Of a DNA stretch of 39,267 nucleotides, positions 1-7,287 are shown piece after piece (the stretch's first letter is position 1; every line of letters starts with the position of its first letter). Both the position numbers and the translations under genes were made by a program. This DNA is from Actinomycetes bacterium (GTDB lineage: Bacteria; Actinomycetota; Actinomycetes; Propionibacteriales; Propionibacteriaceae): assembly GCA_023393755.1 (NCBI GenBank), contig JAEXCA010000262.1, forward strand, positions 1 to 39,267. The letters are read 5' to 3'. The notes beneath the pieces were generated by a model. That model was not told the DNA's origin, ran no database searches, and worked only from the letters and a program-made list of their open reading frames with translations.

Positions 1-28
1 TCGTTGAGCCCCGAGCCCTCCGCCGGGT

Positions 29-1114
29 TCAGACGATCCGGTGCAGCCAGCCGTGGCTGTCCGGCACCCGGCCGTACTGGATGTCCAGCAGCCGGTTGCG
101 GATCGCCAGCGTCCGCTCGCCGGCCGGGTTGGCCAGCCGGTGGGTGTCGGTGGCCGTCTTGAAGCTGCTGATCGGGGTGAGCACCGCGGCCGTCCCGCAA
201 CTGAAGGCCTCGGTCGCGACGCCGTCCGAGATCAGGCCGAAGAACTCCGTCGGGGTGATCCGGCGCTCCTCCGGCTGCAGGCCGAGCTCCGCCGCGACGG
301 TCAGGATCGAGTCGCGGGTGACGCCCTCGAGAATGGTGCCGGTGAGTTCGGGGGTGATCAGCCGGCCGTCGGTGGTGACCAGGAAGACGTTCATGCCGCC
401 GAGTTCCTCGATCCGGTCCTTGCCGGCGGCCTCGATGAACAGCACCTGCGAACAGCCGTGCTCGTAGCCCTCGTACTGGGCGATCAGCGAGGCGGCGTAG
501 TTGCCGCCGCACTTGGCCGAGCCGGTGCCGCCGATGCCGGCCCGGGCCCAGCTGTCGGTCACCCAGATGTCGACCGGCTCGATACCGCCGGGGAAGTAGG
601 AGCCGACCGGGGACGCGATCACCGAGAAGGTGACCCGCTGGGCCGCCCGCACCCCGAGGAAGACCTCCGAGGCGAACAGGAACGGACGCAGGTAGAGGCT
701 CTGCTCTCCCCCGCCGGAGGGCACCCACCGCAGATCGGCCTTCACCAGTTCTCGGATCGCGGCCAGGAAGTCAGCCTCGTCGATGGTCGGCAGCATCATC
801 CGCTTCGCCGAGGCGTTCAGCCGGGCGGCGTTGGCCTGCGGCCGGAACAGCCAGATCGAGTCGTCGGCGTGCCGGTAGGCCTTCAGCCCCTCGAAGACCT
901 CCTGGGCGTAGTGCAGCACGGCGGTGGCCGGATCCAGCTGGAACGGCCCGTAGGGTTCGATCCGGGCCTCGGCCCAGCCGGCTTCCTTCGTCCAGGTCGC
1001 TACCGCCATGTGGTCGGTGAAGTACTCACCGAAGCCGGGGTTGGCCATGATCGCGTCGAACCGCTCCCGCGGAGCCGGTGACGGATTGGTGGTGACGGGG
1101 AACGAAAGAGACAT
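29..1114 (-). CDS. ilvE: Branched-chain amino acid aminotransferase
   Basis: This enzyme catalyses the last step of leucine, isoleucine and valine synthesis, moving an amino group from glutamate to the branched 2-keto acids with pyridoxal phosphate in the cytoplasm. The 361-residue length is normal for the class IV fold. The PLP lysine is visible as K201 in GTGSAKCGGNYAAS, and the N-terminal half carries the EVFEGLKAYR segment typical of the family. The chosen ATG lies six bases after TAGCAT on its own strand, so the mRNA is probably leaderless. It is divergent from leuB, and both fit the nearby ilvBNC genes. Nothing looks truncated. Confidence 0.96.
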   Translation of the reverse strand: MSLSFPVTTNPSPAPRERFDAIMANPGFGEYFTDHMAVATWTKEAGWAEARIEPYGPFQLDPATAVLHYAQEVFEGLKAYRHADDSIWLFRPQANAARLNASAKRMMLPTIDEADFLAAIRELVKADLRWVPSGGGEQSLYLRPFLFASEVFLGVRAAQRVTFSVIASPVGSYFPGGIEPVDIWVTDSWARAGIGGTGSAKCGGNYAASLIAQYEGYEHGCSQVLFIEAAGKDRIEELGGMNVFLVTTDGRLITPELTGTILEGVTRDSILTVAAELGLQPEERRITPTEFFGLISDGVATEAFSCGTAAVLTPISSFKTATDTHRLANPAGERTLAIRNRLLDIQYGRVPDSHGWLHRIV

Positions 1115-1120
1115 GGCGGC

Positions 1121-1126
1121 ATGCTA
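1121..1126 (-). promoter_or_regulatory. -10 box of a leaderless ilvE promoter
   Basis: Read on the minus strand this is TAGCAT, followed by GCCGCC and then the ilvE ATG. A TAnnnT box six bases before the start codon puts the transcript start at or next to the ATG. I could not define a -35 box. The assignment is from pattern and spacing only. Confidence 0.6.
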
Positions 1127-1139
1127 TCCGTCCGTGCAG

Positions 1140-1145
1140 TACCCT
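1140..1145 (+). promoter_or_regulatory. -10 box of a leaderless leuB promoter
   Basis: TACCCT lies eight bases before the GTG at 1154. This spacing supports GTG 1154 rather than the upstream in-frame ATG at 1121, which would sit on the ilvE -10 box. The two divergent -10 boxes are only 13 bp apart, so polymerases on the two genes probably interfere with each other. Confidence 0.5.
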
Positions 1146-1153
1146 CACCTCTC

Positions 1154-2221
1154 GTGACCGCCACTGATACTTCCAAGCCCGTCATCTCCGTCATCGCCGG
1201 CGACGGCATCGGTCCCGAGGTGGTGGCCGAAGGCCTCAAGGTGCTGACGGCCACGGTCGGGCCGGACGCCTTCGAGTTCGTCCATCACAGCCTGGGCGCC
1301 GAGCACTGGCAGCGGACCGGTGAGGTGCTGCCGGACGCGGTGCTGGAGCAGTTGAAGGCCAGCCAGGCGATCGTGCTGGGCGCGGTCGGCGCCGCCCCGG
1401 GGTCGAAGGCGATCCCCAGCGGCCTGCTGGAGCGTGGCCTGCTGCTGAAGCTGCGGTTCGCCTTCGACCACTACATCAACCTGCGGCCGTCCAGGCTCTA
1501 CCCGGGCATTCCGACCCCGCTGGCCGACTCGGTGCTGGAGCGCGGCCCGATCGACTTCGTGGTGGTGCGGGAAGGGACGGAGGGACCGTACGTCGGCAAC
1601 GGCGGCAGCCTGCGCACCGGGACGCCGCAGGAGGTGGCCACCGAGGTCAGCCTGAACACCGCCCACGGCATCGAGCGGGTGATCCGGGACGCCTTCGCGC
1701 GCGCCACCCGGCGGCGCAACAAGGTGACCCTGGTGCACAAGCACAACGTGCTGGTCTACGCCGGCGGGCTGTGGAACCGGCTGTTCCAGTCCGTCGCCGA
1801 AGAGTTCCCCGGGGTCGAGACCGACTACCTGCACGTGGACGCCGCGACCATCTCGCTGGTGGCCGACCCGCAGCGGTTCGACGTGATCGTCACCGACAAC
1901 CTGTTCGGCGACATCCTGACCGACCTGGCGGCGGCGGTGACCGGCGGCATCGGGCTGGCGGCCAGCGCCAACATCAACCCCACCGGCGCCTTCCCGTCCA
2001 TGTTCGAGCCGGTGCACGGCTCGGCACCGGACATCGCCGGTAAGCAGCTGGCCGACCCGACCGCCACCATCCTGTCGATGGCGCTGCTGCTGGATCACCT
2101 GGGACGCGGCGAGGACGCGGCCCGGATCGAGGCCGCGGTCGACGCCGACATCGCCGAGCGGGGCGCGTCCAGGCGTCCCACCTCGGTGATCGGCGACGAG
2201 ATCGCCGCGCGGCTGGCCTGA
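1154..2221 (+). CDS. leuB: 3-isopropylmalate dehydrogenase
   Basis: It oxidises and decarboxylates 3-isopropylmalate to 2-ketoisocaproate with NAD+, the third dedicated step of leucine synthesis. The N-terminus ISVIAGDGIGPEV is the family signature. The active-site stretch VVREGTEGPYVG and the metal-binding aspartates in VTDNLFGDILTDLAAA are intact, and EPVHGSAPDIAGK near the C-terminus is the nucleotide-loop motif. From the GTG start it is 355 residues, the usual length for actinobacterial LeuB. An ATG 33 bases upstream is in frame but has no homologous N-terminal sequence. It pairs with ilvE in pathway and promoter region. Confidence 0.95.
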   Translation: MTATDTSKPVISVIAGDGIGPEVVAEGLKVLTATVGPDAFEFVHHSLGAEHWQRTGEVLPDAVLEQLKASQAIVLGAVGAAPGSKAIPSGLLERGLLLKLRFAFDHYINLRPSRLYPGIPTPLADSVLERGPIDFVVVREGTEGPYVGNGGSLRTGTPQEVATEVSLNTAHGIERVIRDAFARATRRRNKVTLVHKHNVLVYAGGLWNRLFQSVAEEFPGVETDYLHVDAATISLVADPQRFDVIVTDNLFGDILTDLAAAVTGGIGLAASANINPTGAFPSMFEPVHGSAPDIAGKQLADPTATILSMALLLDHLGRGEDAARIEAAVDADIAERGASRRPTSVIGDEIAARLA

Positions 2222-2293
2222 CAGCGCCGCGATCCGTGAGGTCGCGCGCAGCGCGAGTCGGGACGCCTACGTCGTCCAGGCTTCCTCCTCGGC

Positions 2294-2315
2294 GAGAGTG
2301 AGCAAGCTCACTCTC
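2294..2315. terminator. Hairpin between convergent leuB and the ATPase gene
   Basis: GAGAGTGAGC and GCTCACTCTC form a perfect 10-bp palindrome around AA, effectively a 9-bp stem with a 4-base loop. It lies about 70 bases after the leuB stop. There is no T-tract, so it may stall polymerase or protect the 3' end rather than act as a classical intrinsic terminator. Confidence 0.5.
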
Positions 2316-2349
2316 CGCTCTCGTCGTTGCCTTCCGAAGGGTCGCCGAG

Positions 2350-2385
2350 GCTTCGAGACTCGCCCCTACGGGGCGACCTCAGCCA
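2350..2385 (+). repeat. Palindromic dispersed element, copy A
   Basis: CTTCGAGACTCG, then a CCCC-TAC-GGGG stem-loop, then CGACCTCAGCC. The same flanks around a different stem (GCC-TAC-GGC) occur at 14429-14458, and an inverted relative lies at 14382-14412. The stems differ but stay paired, which suggests the RNA or DNA hairpin matters. It lies at a convergent gene junction. Confidence 0.65.
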
Positions 2386-2545
2386 TCGAAGCGGGCCGTC
2401 AGGCCCAGATCCGGCGACGCTCACCGTGGGTGACGTGGCCGGCGATCCACCAGACCTACGGGGCGACCTCAGCCATCGAAGCCGGCCGTCAGGCCCAGAT
2501 CCGGCGACGCTCACCGTGGGTGACGTGGCCGGCGATCCACCAGAT
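2366..2545. repeat. 90-bp tandem duplication covering the ATPase gene 3' end
   Basis: Bases 2366-2455 and 2456-2545 are copies with an exact 90-bp period and two differences (2393 G against 2483 C, and the last base). The second copy contains the last codons and the stop of the ATPase gene. The first copy is a non-coding duplicate of that gene end plus part of the palindromic element. The near identity points to a recent duplication. Confidence 0.95.
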
Positions 2546-4894
2546 GACCTCGACCAGCACGATCGCGATCCCGCCCAGCAGGAAGCCGGTGCCCATCATG
2601 GCCGGGTTGCCGGTGTCGATGTAGAAGAACTGCTGCAACTGCAGGTGCAACGTCCCGAGGTTGAGCTCCAGCGGCACCAGGAAAATGGCGATGGTGGCGG
2701 CGATGCACACCGCGATCATCAGCACCTTCCACCACTCGTAGGGGCGGCTGATGGTGATCATCACCCAGGCTCCGCCGCACAGCAGCGTGACCAGCACCGC
2801 GGTCGAGACCTGGTTGGTCAGCCCGGTGGGCGACTGCGGCAGGATGAGCAGGTAGCTGATGAAGGTGGTGGTCCCGATCGCCACGGCCGCGGGGATGCCG
2901 AAGCGCATCACCCGTTGCAGGAAGCCGGTGCGCGCCCGCGCCGCGTTGGGCGCCAGAGCGAGGACCGAGGCCGGGATGCCGATGGTGAACCAGCCGACCA
3001 GCGAGATGTGGATCGGGACGAACGGGAAGGGTAGCTGCCAGGCCGCCACCAGCAGCGCCAGCAGCACCGAGTACAGCGTCTTGGTGAGGAAGAAGTTCGC
3101 CACCCGTTCGATGTTGCCGATCACCCGGCGGCCCTCGGCCACCACGTGCGGCAGGGTGGCGAAGGAGTCGTCCAGCAGCACCAGCTGGGCCACCGAGCGG
3201 GTGGCGGCCGCGCCGGAGCCCATCGCCACGCCCAGGTCGGAATCCTTGATCGCCAGCACGTCGTTCACGCCGTCGCCGGTCATCGCCACGGTGTGGCCGC
3301 GGGCCTGCAGCGCACTCACCATCTGGCGCTTCTGCTGGGGTGTCACCCGGCCGAAGACGTTGGCGTTCTCCACCTGTTCGGTGAACGCCTCGGCGTCCTC
3401 GGGCAGCTTGCGGGCGTCGATCACCTGGTCGCCGACCACGCCCAGCGAGCGGGTCACCGCGCCGACACTGACCGCGTTGTCGCCGGAGATCACCTTGACG
3501 GTGACGTCCTGATCGGCGAAGTAGGCCAGGGTGTCACGGGCCTCGGGACGCACCTTCTGCTCCAACACCAGCAGCGCCACCGGCATCACGGTGCCCGGCG
3601 CGGCGTCGTCGTCCACCGGAAGGTCGCTGCGGCCGAGCAGCAGCACCCGGCGTCCGCTGGAACCGATCTCCTCGGCCCGGCGCGCCACGTCGGTGTCGCC
3701 GGCCAGCACGTCCGGCGCGCCGATCACCCAGTCGCCCTGGCCGTCGAAGGACACCCCCGACCACTTCTTGGCCGAGGTGAACGGCGCCAGGCCGGTCACC
3801 TCCCAGGCTTCGCCCGCCAGGGGCATCTCGGCGGCCAGCGCCTGGATCGAGGCGTTCGGACGGGGGTCGGCGGCGGCGAGCTGGGCGACCACCTCGCGTA
3901 GCCGATCGGCGGTGGTGTCGTCAACCGGTTCGAGCTCGCCGAACCTCATGCCGTTCTCGGTCAGCGTGCCGGTCTTGTCGGCGCAGACCACGTCCACCCG
4001 GGCCAGGCCCTCAATGGCCGGCAGCTCCTGCACCAGGACGTTCTCCCGGGCCAGCCTGACCACGCCGACCGCGAAGGCCAGCGCGGTCAGCAGGACAAGG
4101 CCCTCGGGCACCATCGGCACCAGCGCGCCGGCCACCGCCAGCACCCGTTCCTGCCATTCGCCGGGCTGGTTCCACTGCACCCAGATGGTGGCGATGCCCA
4201 CCGGGATCATCAACCAGGTGATCAGCTTCAGGATCTTGTTGATGCCCTGCTGCAGTTCGGACTTCACCAGCGAGAACTTGCTGGCCTCGGCGGTCAGCTT
4301 GGCCGCGTAGGAGTCGGTGCCGACCCGGGTGGCCCGGAAGGTGCCGACGCCGGCGACCACGAAGCTGCCCGACATCACCTCGTCACCGGGGTTCTTCTCC
4401 ATCGGGTCGGATTCGCCGGTCAGCAGCGACTCGTCGACCTCGAGGTAGGACGCCTCCACCACCTCGCCGTCGACCACGATCTGGTCGCCGGGACCGATCT
4501 CGATCAGGTCGTCCAGCACGATGTCGTCGCGGACCAGCTCGACCACCGTGCCGTCGCGGCGCACCCGCGGCTTGCCCTCGCCGACCACGGCCAGGTTGTC
4601 CAGGGTCTTCTTCGCCCGCAGCTCCTGGACCAGCCCGATCCCGGAGTTGATGATGATCAGGAAGCCGAACAGCGCGTTCTGGATCTTGCCGGTGGTCATC
4701 ACCAGGATGAACAGCACCATCAGCAGGAAGTTGATCCGGGTGAACACGTTCGCCCGGACGATGTCCCAGGTGCTGCGGCCGGAGCGGGGTGGCTGGGTGT
4801 TGACCTGGCCGGCAGCGACTCGCTGCGCGACCTCGGCGGCGGTCAGGCCCGGGTTGGGTTGGGTCTCGACTGTCACCGGGCAAGCCTGCCACAT
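2489..4894 (-). CDS. ctpE: P-type cation-transporting ATPase, CtpE-like
   Basis: This is an integral membrane pump that moves a cation using ATP through an aspartyl-phosphate intermediate. TGES is at residues 159-162, the phosphorylated aspartate is D306 in DKTGTLTENG, and TGDGVND is at 539-545. Hydrophobic pairs lie near residues 55-90, 222-285 and through the C-terminal 200 residues. There is no CPC metal motif, so it is not a copper or zinc pump. The run PEGLVLLTALAFAVGVVRLA before the catalytic site and the length of about 800 match CtpE, reported as a calcium transporter in mycobacteria. The true start may be the GTG at 4876, which aligns better with relatives. The 3' end lies in a 90-bp tandem duplication that leaves the frame intact. 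Confidence 0.9.
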   Translation of the reverse strand: MWQACPVTVETQPNPGLTAAEVAQRVAAGQVNTQPPRSGRSTWDIVRANVFTRINFLLMVLFILVMTTGKIQNALFGFLIIINSGIGLVQELRAKKTLDNLAVVGEGKPRVRRDGTVVELVRDDIVLDDLIEIGPGDQIVVDGEVVEASYLEVDESLLTGESDPMEKNPGDEVMSGSFVVAGVGTFRATRVGTDSYAAKLTAEASKFSLVKSELQQGINKILKLITWLMIPVGIATIWVQWNQPGEWQERVLAVAGALVPMVPEGLVLLTALAFAVGVVRLARENVLVQELPAIEGLARVDVVCADKTGTLTENGMRFGELEPVDDTTADRLREVVAQLAAADPRPNASIQALAAEMPLAGEAWEVTGLAPFTSAKKWSGVSFDGQGDWVIGAPDVLAGDTDVARRAEEIGSSGRRVLLLGRSDLPVDDDAAPGTVMPVALLVLEQKVRPEARDTLAYFADQDVTVKVISGDNAVSVGAVTRSLGVVGDQVIDARKLPEDAEAFTEQVENANVFGRVTPQQKRQMVSALQARGHTVAMTGDGVNDVLAIKDSDLGVAMGSGAAATRSVAQLVLLDDSFATLPHVVAEGRRVIGNIERVANFFLTKTLYSVLLALLVAAWQLPFPFVPIHISLVGWFTIGIPASVLALAPNAARARTGFLQRVMRFGIPAAVAIGTTTFISYLLILPQSPTGLTNQVSTAVLVTLLCGGAWVMITISRPYEWWKVLMIAVCIAATIAIFLVPLELNLGTLHLQLQQFFYIDTGNPAMMGTGFLLGGIAIVLVEVIWWIAGHVTHGERRRIWA

Positions 4895-4910
4895 CGGGCA
4901 AGCAGCGGGA

Positions 4911-5513
4911 CTACCGCAGTCGCTTCTGCTCCTTGGCGAGTTGCTTGCGCAGCCGCCGTTCGTCCCACTTGTTGGGGTGGCGGATCTTGATGGAGCCCAG
5001 CGCGGCCGAACCGGAGAGCACCAGCACGGGGTTGTTGCCGACCGGATCCTCGGCCACCTCGGACTTGCGGGTGCCCCAGCCGGCGCCCAGCCGGTCGAGT
5101 TGGGCGGCCCAACCCTCCGGAACGATGATCAGGATCGACCCGGCACCGGCGGAGACCTGCACCCAGATCACCTGCGAGGTCACCTCGGCCCGCCGGAAGT
5201 CGAGCCGGATGCTGCCCAGATCGCCGTGCAGCGCCAGGTACGGCGGAACCGTCCAGACCCCGTCCTTCTTGATGCCGCTGGCTCCCGCGCTGATCACCAG
5301 TGGATCGTGCGGGGCGTAGCCCGGACGGCCGATGCCGACCGGACCGGTGGGTACCGGGACGGACGCGGCGGGCGGCAGCGCGGGCGCACCGGGCGGCGGG
5401 ACGACCGGGAAGCCTGACGGCTCCGCCGGCGTCGGCAGCCCGCCCGGCGGAGCGGGTTGGGCGTCGCCGGGGTAGGTCTGCCAGCGGGGTGGTTCCTCGG
5501 GCGGCTGCGACAT
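4911..5513 (-). CDS. Hypothetical protein with proline-rich N-terminus and LiaF/DUF1707-type C-terminal domain
   Basis: The first 90 or so of the 200 residues are rich in Pro, Ala and Gly and look disordered. The rest resembles the beta-rich C-terminal domain of actinobacterial DUF1707/LiaF-like proteins: LGSIRLDFRRAEV, then VQVSAGAGSILIIVPEGW, then a late LGSIKIRHPNKWDERR. I see no signal peptide or membrane helix. The open frame continues upstream through ilvC, but that part is a shadow of ilvC. The ATG chosen follows TAGGCT by seven bases, the leaderless pattern seen elsewhere here. It ends 16 bases before the ATPase gene and is probably co-transcribed with it. No function is assigned. Confidence 0.75.
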   Translation of the reverse strand: MSQPPEEPPRWQTYPGDAQPAPPGGLPTPAEPSGFPVVPPPGAPALPPAASVPVPTGPVGIGRPGYAPHDPLVISAGASGIKKDGVWTVPPYLALHGDLGSIRLDFRRAEVTSQVIWVQVSAGAGSILIIVPEGWAAQLDRLGAGWGTRKSEVAEDPVGNNPVLVLSGSAALGSIKIRHPNKWDERRLRKQLAKEQKRLR

Positions 5514-5520
5514 GCCGGTT

Positions 5521-5526
5521 AGCCTA
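5521..5526 (-). promoter_or_regulatory. -10 box of a leaderless promoter for the DUF1707-like gene
   Basis: TAGGCT on the minus strand, then seven bases, then ATG. This suggests a separate promoter downstream of ilvC, which would uncouple the hypothetical protein and ATPase genes from the ilv operon. Confidence 0.55.
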
Positions 5527-5637
5527 ACCCAAGCCGGGGACACGGGGACGGCTCCGATGTCCCACCTAGTCAAGGAGCCAATCCGGCCGGGCCTCGGATA
5601 GGGAACCGTCCCGGCGTCCAACCGTCCCACGTCCCAC

Positions 5638-5696
5638 AACCTGACAAGGTGTGACCGAACGGTTGTCACACCGTTGCGGTCACACCTTGTCAGGTT
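5638..5696. terminator. Perfect 20-bp inverted repeat after ilvC with competing inner stems
   Basis: AACCTGACAAGGTGTGACCG at 5638-5657 is exactly complementary to 5677-5696. Inside, AACGG and CCGTT (5658-5662 and 5671-5675) form a second stem. GGTGTGAC at 5649-5656 can instead pair with GTCACACC at 5665-5672, so two folds compete. It lies nine bases after the ilvC stop and probably ends or stabilises the ilvBNC mRNA. There is no T-tract. Confidence 0.7.
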
Positions 5697-5704
5697 GCGA
5701 AGGG

Positions 5705-6733
5705 TCAGCGGGCGGCAGTCCCCTCGACATAGTCGTCGTCGTGCGACTTCACCCAGGCCATCAGGCCGCGCAACTCGCGGCCGGTGGCCTCGATCGGGTG
5801 CTGCTCGGCGGCGGCGCGCAGCGCCTTGAACTCCGGCGCGCCGGCGTCCTGGTCGTCGATGAAGCGCTTGGCGAAGGCGCCGGACTGGATGTCGGCCAGC
5901 ACCTCCTTCATCCGCTCCTTGACCGAGGCGTCGATCACCCGCGGGCCGGAGACGTAGTCGCCGTACTCGGCGGTGTCGGAGACCGACCAGCGCTGCTTGG
6001 CGATGCCACCCTCGTACATCAGGTCGACGATCAGCTTCAGCTCGTGCAGGCACTCGAAGTAGGCCACCTCGGGCTGGTAGCCGGCCTCGGTGAGGATCTC
6101 GAAACCGGTCTGCACCAGGGCGGACATGCCACCGCACAGCACCGCCTGCTCACCGAACAGGTCGGTCTCGGTCTCCTCGGTGAAGGTGGTCTTGATGCCG
6201 CCGGCCCGCAGCCCACCGATCGCCTTGGCGTAGGAGAGGGCGAGATCCCAGGCCTTGCCGGATTCGTCCTTCTCCACCGCGACGATCACCGGGACGCCCC
6301 GGCCCTCGGAGTACTCCCGGCGGACCAGGTGGCCCGGGCCCTTCGGGGCGACCATGCAGACGTCCACCCCGGCCGGCGGCTGGATGTAGCCGAACCGGAT
6401 GTTGAAGCCGTGGGCGAAGAACAGCGCGTCACCGGGGACGAGGTTCGGCTCGATCGACTCGGCGTAGATGTGCCGCTGGTACTGGTCGGGAGCCAGGATC
6501 ATGATCAGATCCGCCTCCTCGACAGCCTGCGCGACCGGCACCACCCGCAGGCCCTCGGCCTCGGCCTTGGCCCAGCTCTTGGAGCCCTCCCGCAGGCCGA
6601 CCCGGACGTCCACCCCCGAATCCCGCAGGCTCAGCGCGTGCGCGTGACCCTGGCTGCCGTAGCCGATCACCGCGACGTTGCGGCCCTGGATGACCGACAG
6701 ATCGGCGTCGGAGTCGTAGAACATCTCTGCCAT
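5705..6733 (-). CDS. ilvC: Ketol-acid reductoisomerase
   Basis: It isomerises and reduces acetolactate or acetohydroxybutyrate to the dihydroxy acids of valine and isoleucine synthesis, using NADPH and Mg2+. The N-terminal Rossmann fold shows GYGSQGHAHALSLRDSG, and the acidic metal-site residues lie in the helical C-terminal half (YFECLHELKLIVDLMYEGG). At 342 residues it is the short class I form. A good ribosome site, GAAGGA, lies about seven bases before the ATG. It follows ilvN by 20 bases as the third gene of ilvBNC, and a perfect inverted repeat follows its stop. Confidence 0.97.
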   Translation of the reverse strand: MAEMFYDSDADLSVIQGRNVAVIGYGSQGHAHALSLRDSGVDVRVGLREGSKSWAKAEAEGLRVVPVAQAVEEADLIMILAPDQYQRHIYAESIEPNLVPGDALFFAHGFNIRFGYIQPPAGVDVCMVAPKGPGHLVRREYSEGRGVPVIVAVEKDESGKAWDLALSYAKAIGGLRAGGIKTTFTEETETDLFGEQAVLCGGMSALVQTGFEILTEAGYQPEVAYFECLHELKLIVDLMYEGGIAKQRWSVSDTAEYGDYVSGPRVIDASVKERMKEVLADIQSGAFAKRFIDDQDAGAPEFKALRAAAEQHPIEATGRELRGLMAWVKSHDDDYVEGTAAR

Positions 6734-6753
6734 GTGTGTTTCCTTCTTCGCTA

Positions 6754-7287
6754 TCAGTGGTTGGCGGTGCGTGTCTTGTCGATCTTGGCACGTTCGGTGA
6801 GCGAACGACTCCCCCGTCCGAGCGCGACCAGCCCGGACTGGACGAGTTCGCGGACGCCGTAGGGCGCCAGCATCTCCAGCAGCGCGTCCAGCTTGTCGGG
6901 CGAGCCGGTGGCCTCGATGGTCATCGAGTCGCGGTGGACGTCAACGGTCTTGCCGCGGAACAGCTGCACGATCTCGATGATCTGCGACCGGGTGGCCGGG
7001 TCGGCCCTCACCTTGATCAGGATCAGCTCCCGGTGCACCGAATCGCCCTCGGTCAGTTCGAGGATCTTCAGCACCTCGACCAGCTTGTTCAGCTGCTTGA
7101 CGATCTGCTCCAGGATCTCCGGCGTTGTCACCCCCACCTGCAGGGTGATCCGGGAGATGTCGGGACGCTCGGTGGGCCCGACCGCCAGCGACTCGATGTT
7201 GTACCCGCGACGGGCGAACAACCCGGCGATCCGGGCCAGCACGCCCGGCTTGTTCTCGACCAGGACGCTCAGCGTATGGGTCTTCAC
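6754..7287 (-). CDS. ilvN: Acetolactate synthase small (regulatory) subunit
   Basis: This is the regulatory partner of IlvB and confers valine feedback control on acetolactate synthase. The first 80 residues form an ACT domain (THTLSVLVENKPGVLARIAGLFARRGYNIESL). The rest is the ALS small-subunit C-terminal domain. The length of 177 residues is typical. The start is GTG and overlaps the ilvB stop by four bases (GTGA), with GAGGAG just upstream, so translation is probably coupled to give balanced subunits. Confidence 0.96.
   Translation of the reverse strand: MKTHTLSVLVENKPGVLARIAGLFARRGYNIESLAVGPTERPDISRITLQVGVTTPEILEQIVKQLNKLVEVLKILELTEGDSVHRELILIKVRADPATRSQIIEIVQLFRGKTVDVHRDSMTIEATGSPDKLDALLEMLAPYGVRELVQSGLVALGRGSRSLTERAKIDKTRTANH

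Noticed and set aside
1121..1153. N-terminal extension of LeuB from ATG 1121
   Set aside because: The ATG overlaps the ilvE -10 box and the added residues do not resemble the family. GTG 1154 has its own -10 box at proper spacing.
4911..6137. 408-residue form of the DUF1707-like protein
   Set aside because: Its N-terminal half is an alternative frame of ilvC and crosses the inverted repeat after ilvC. A leaderless start at 5513 fits better.
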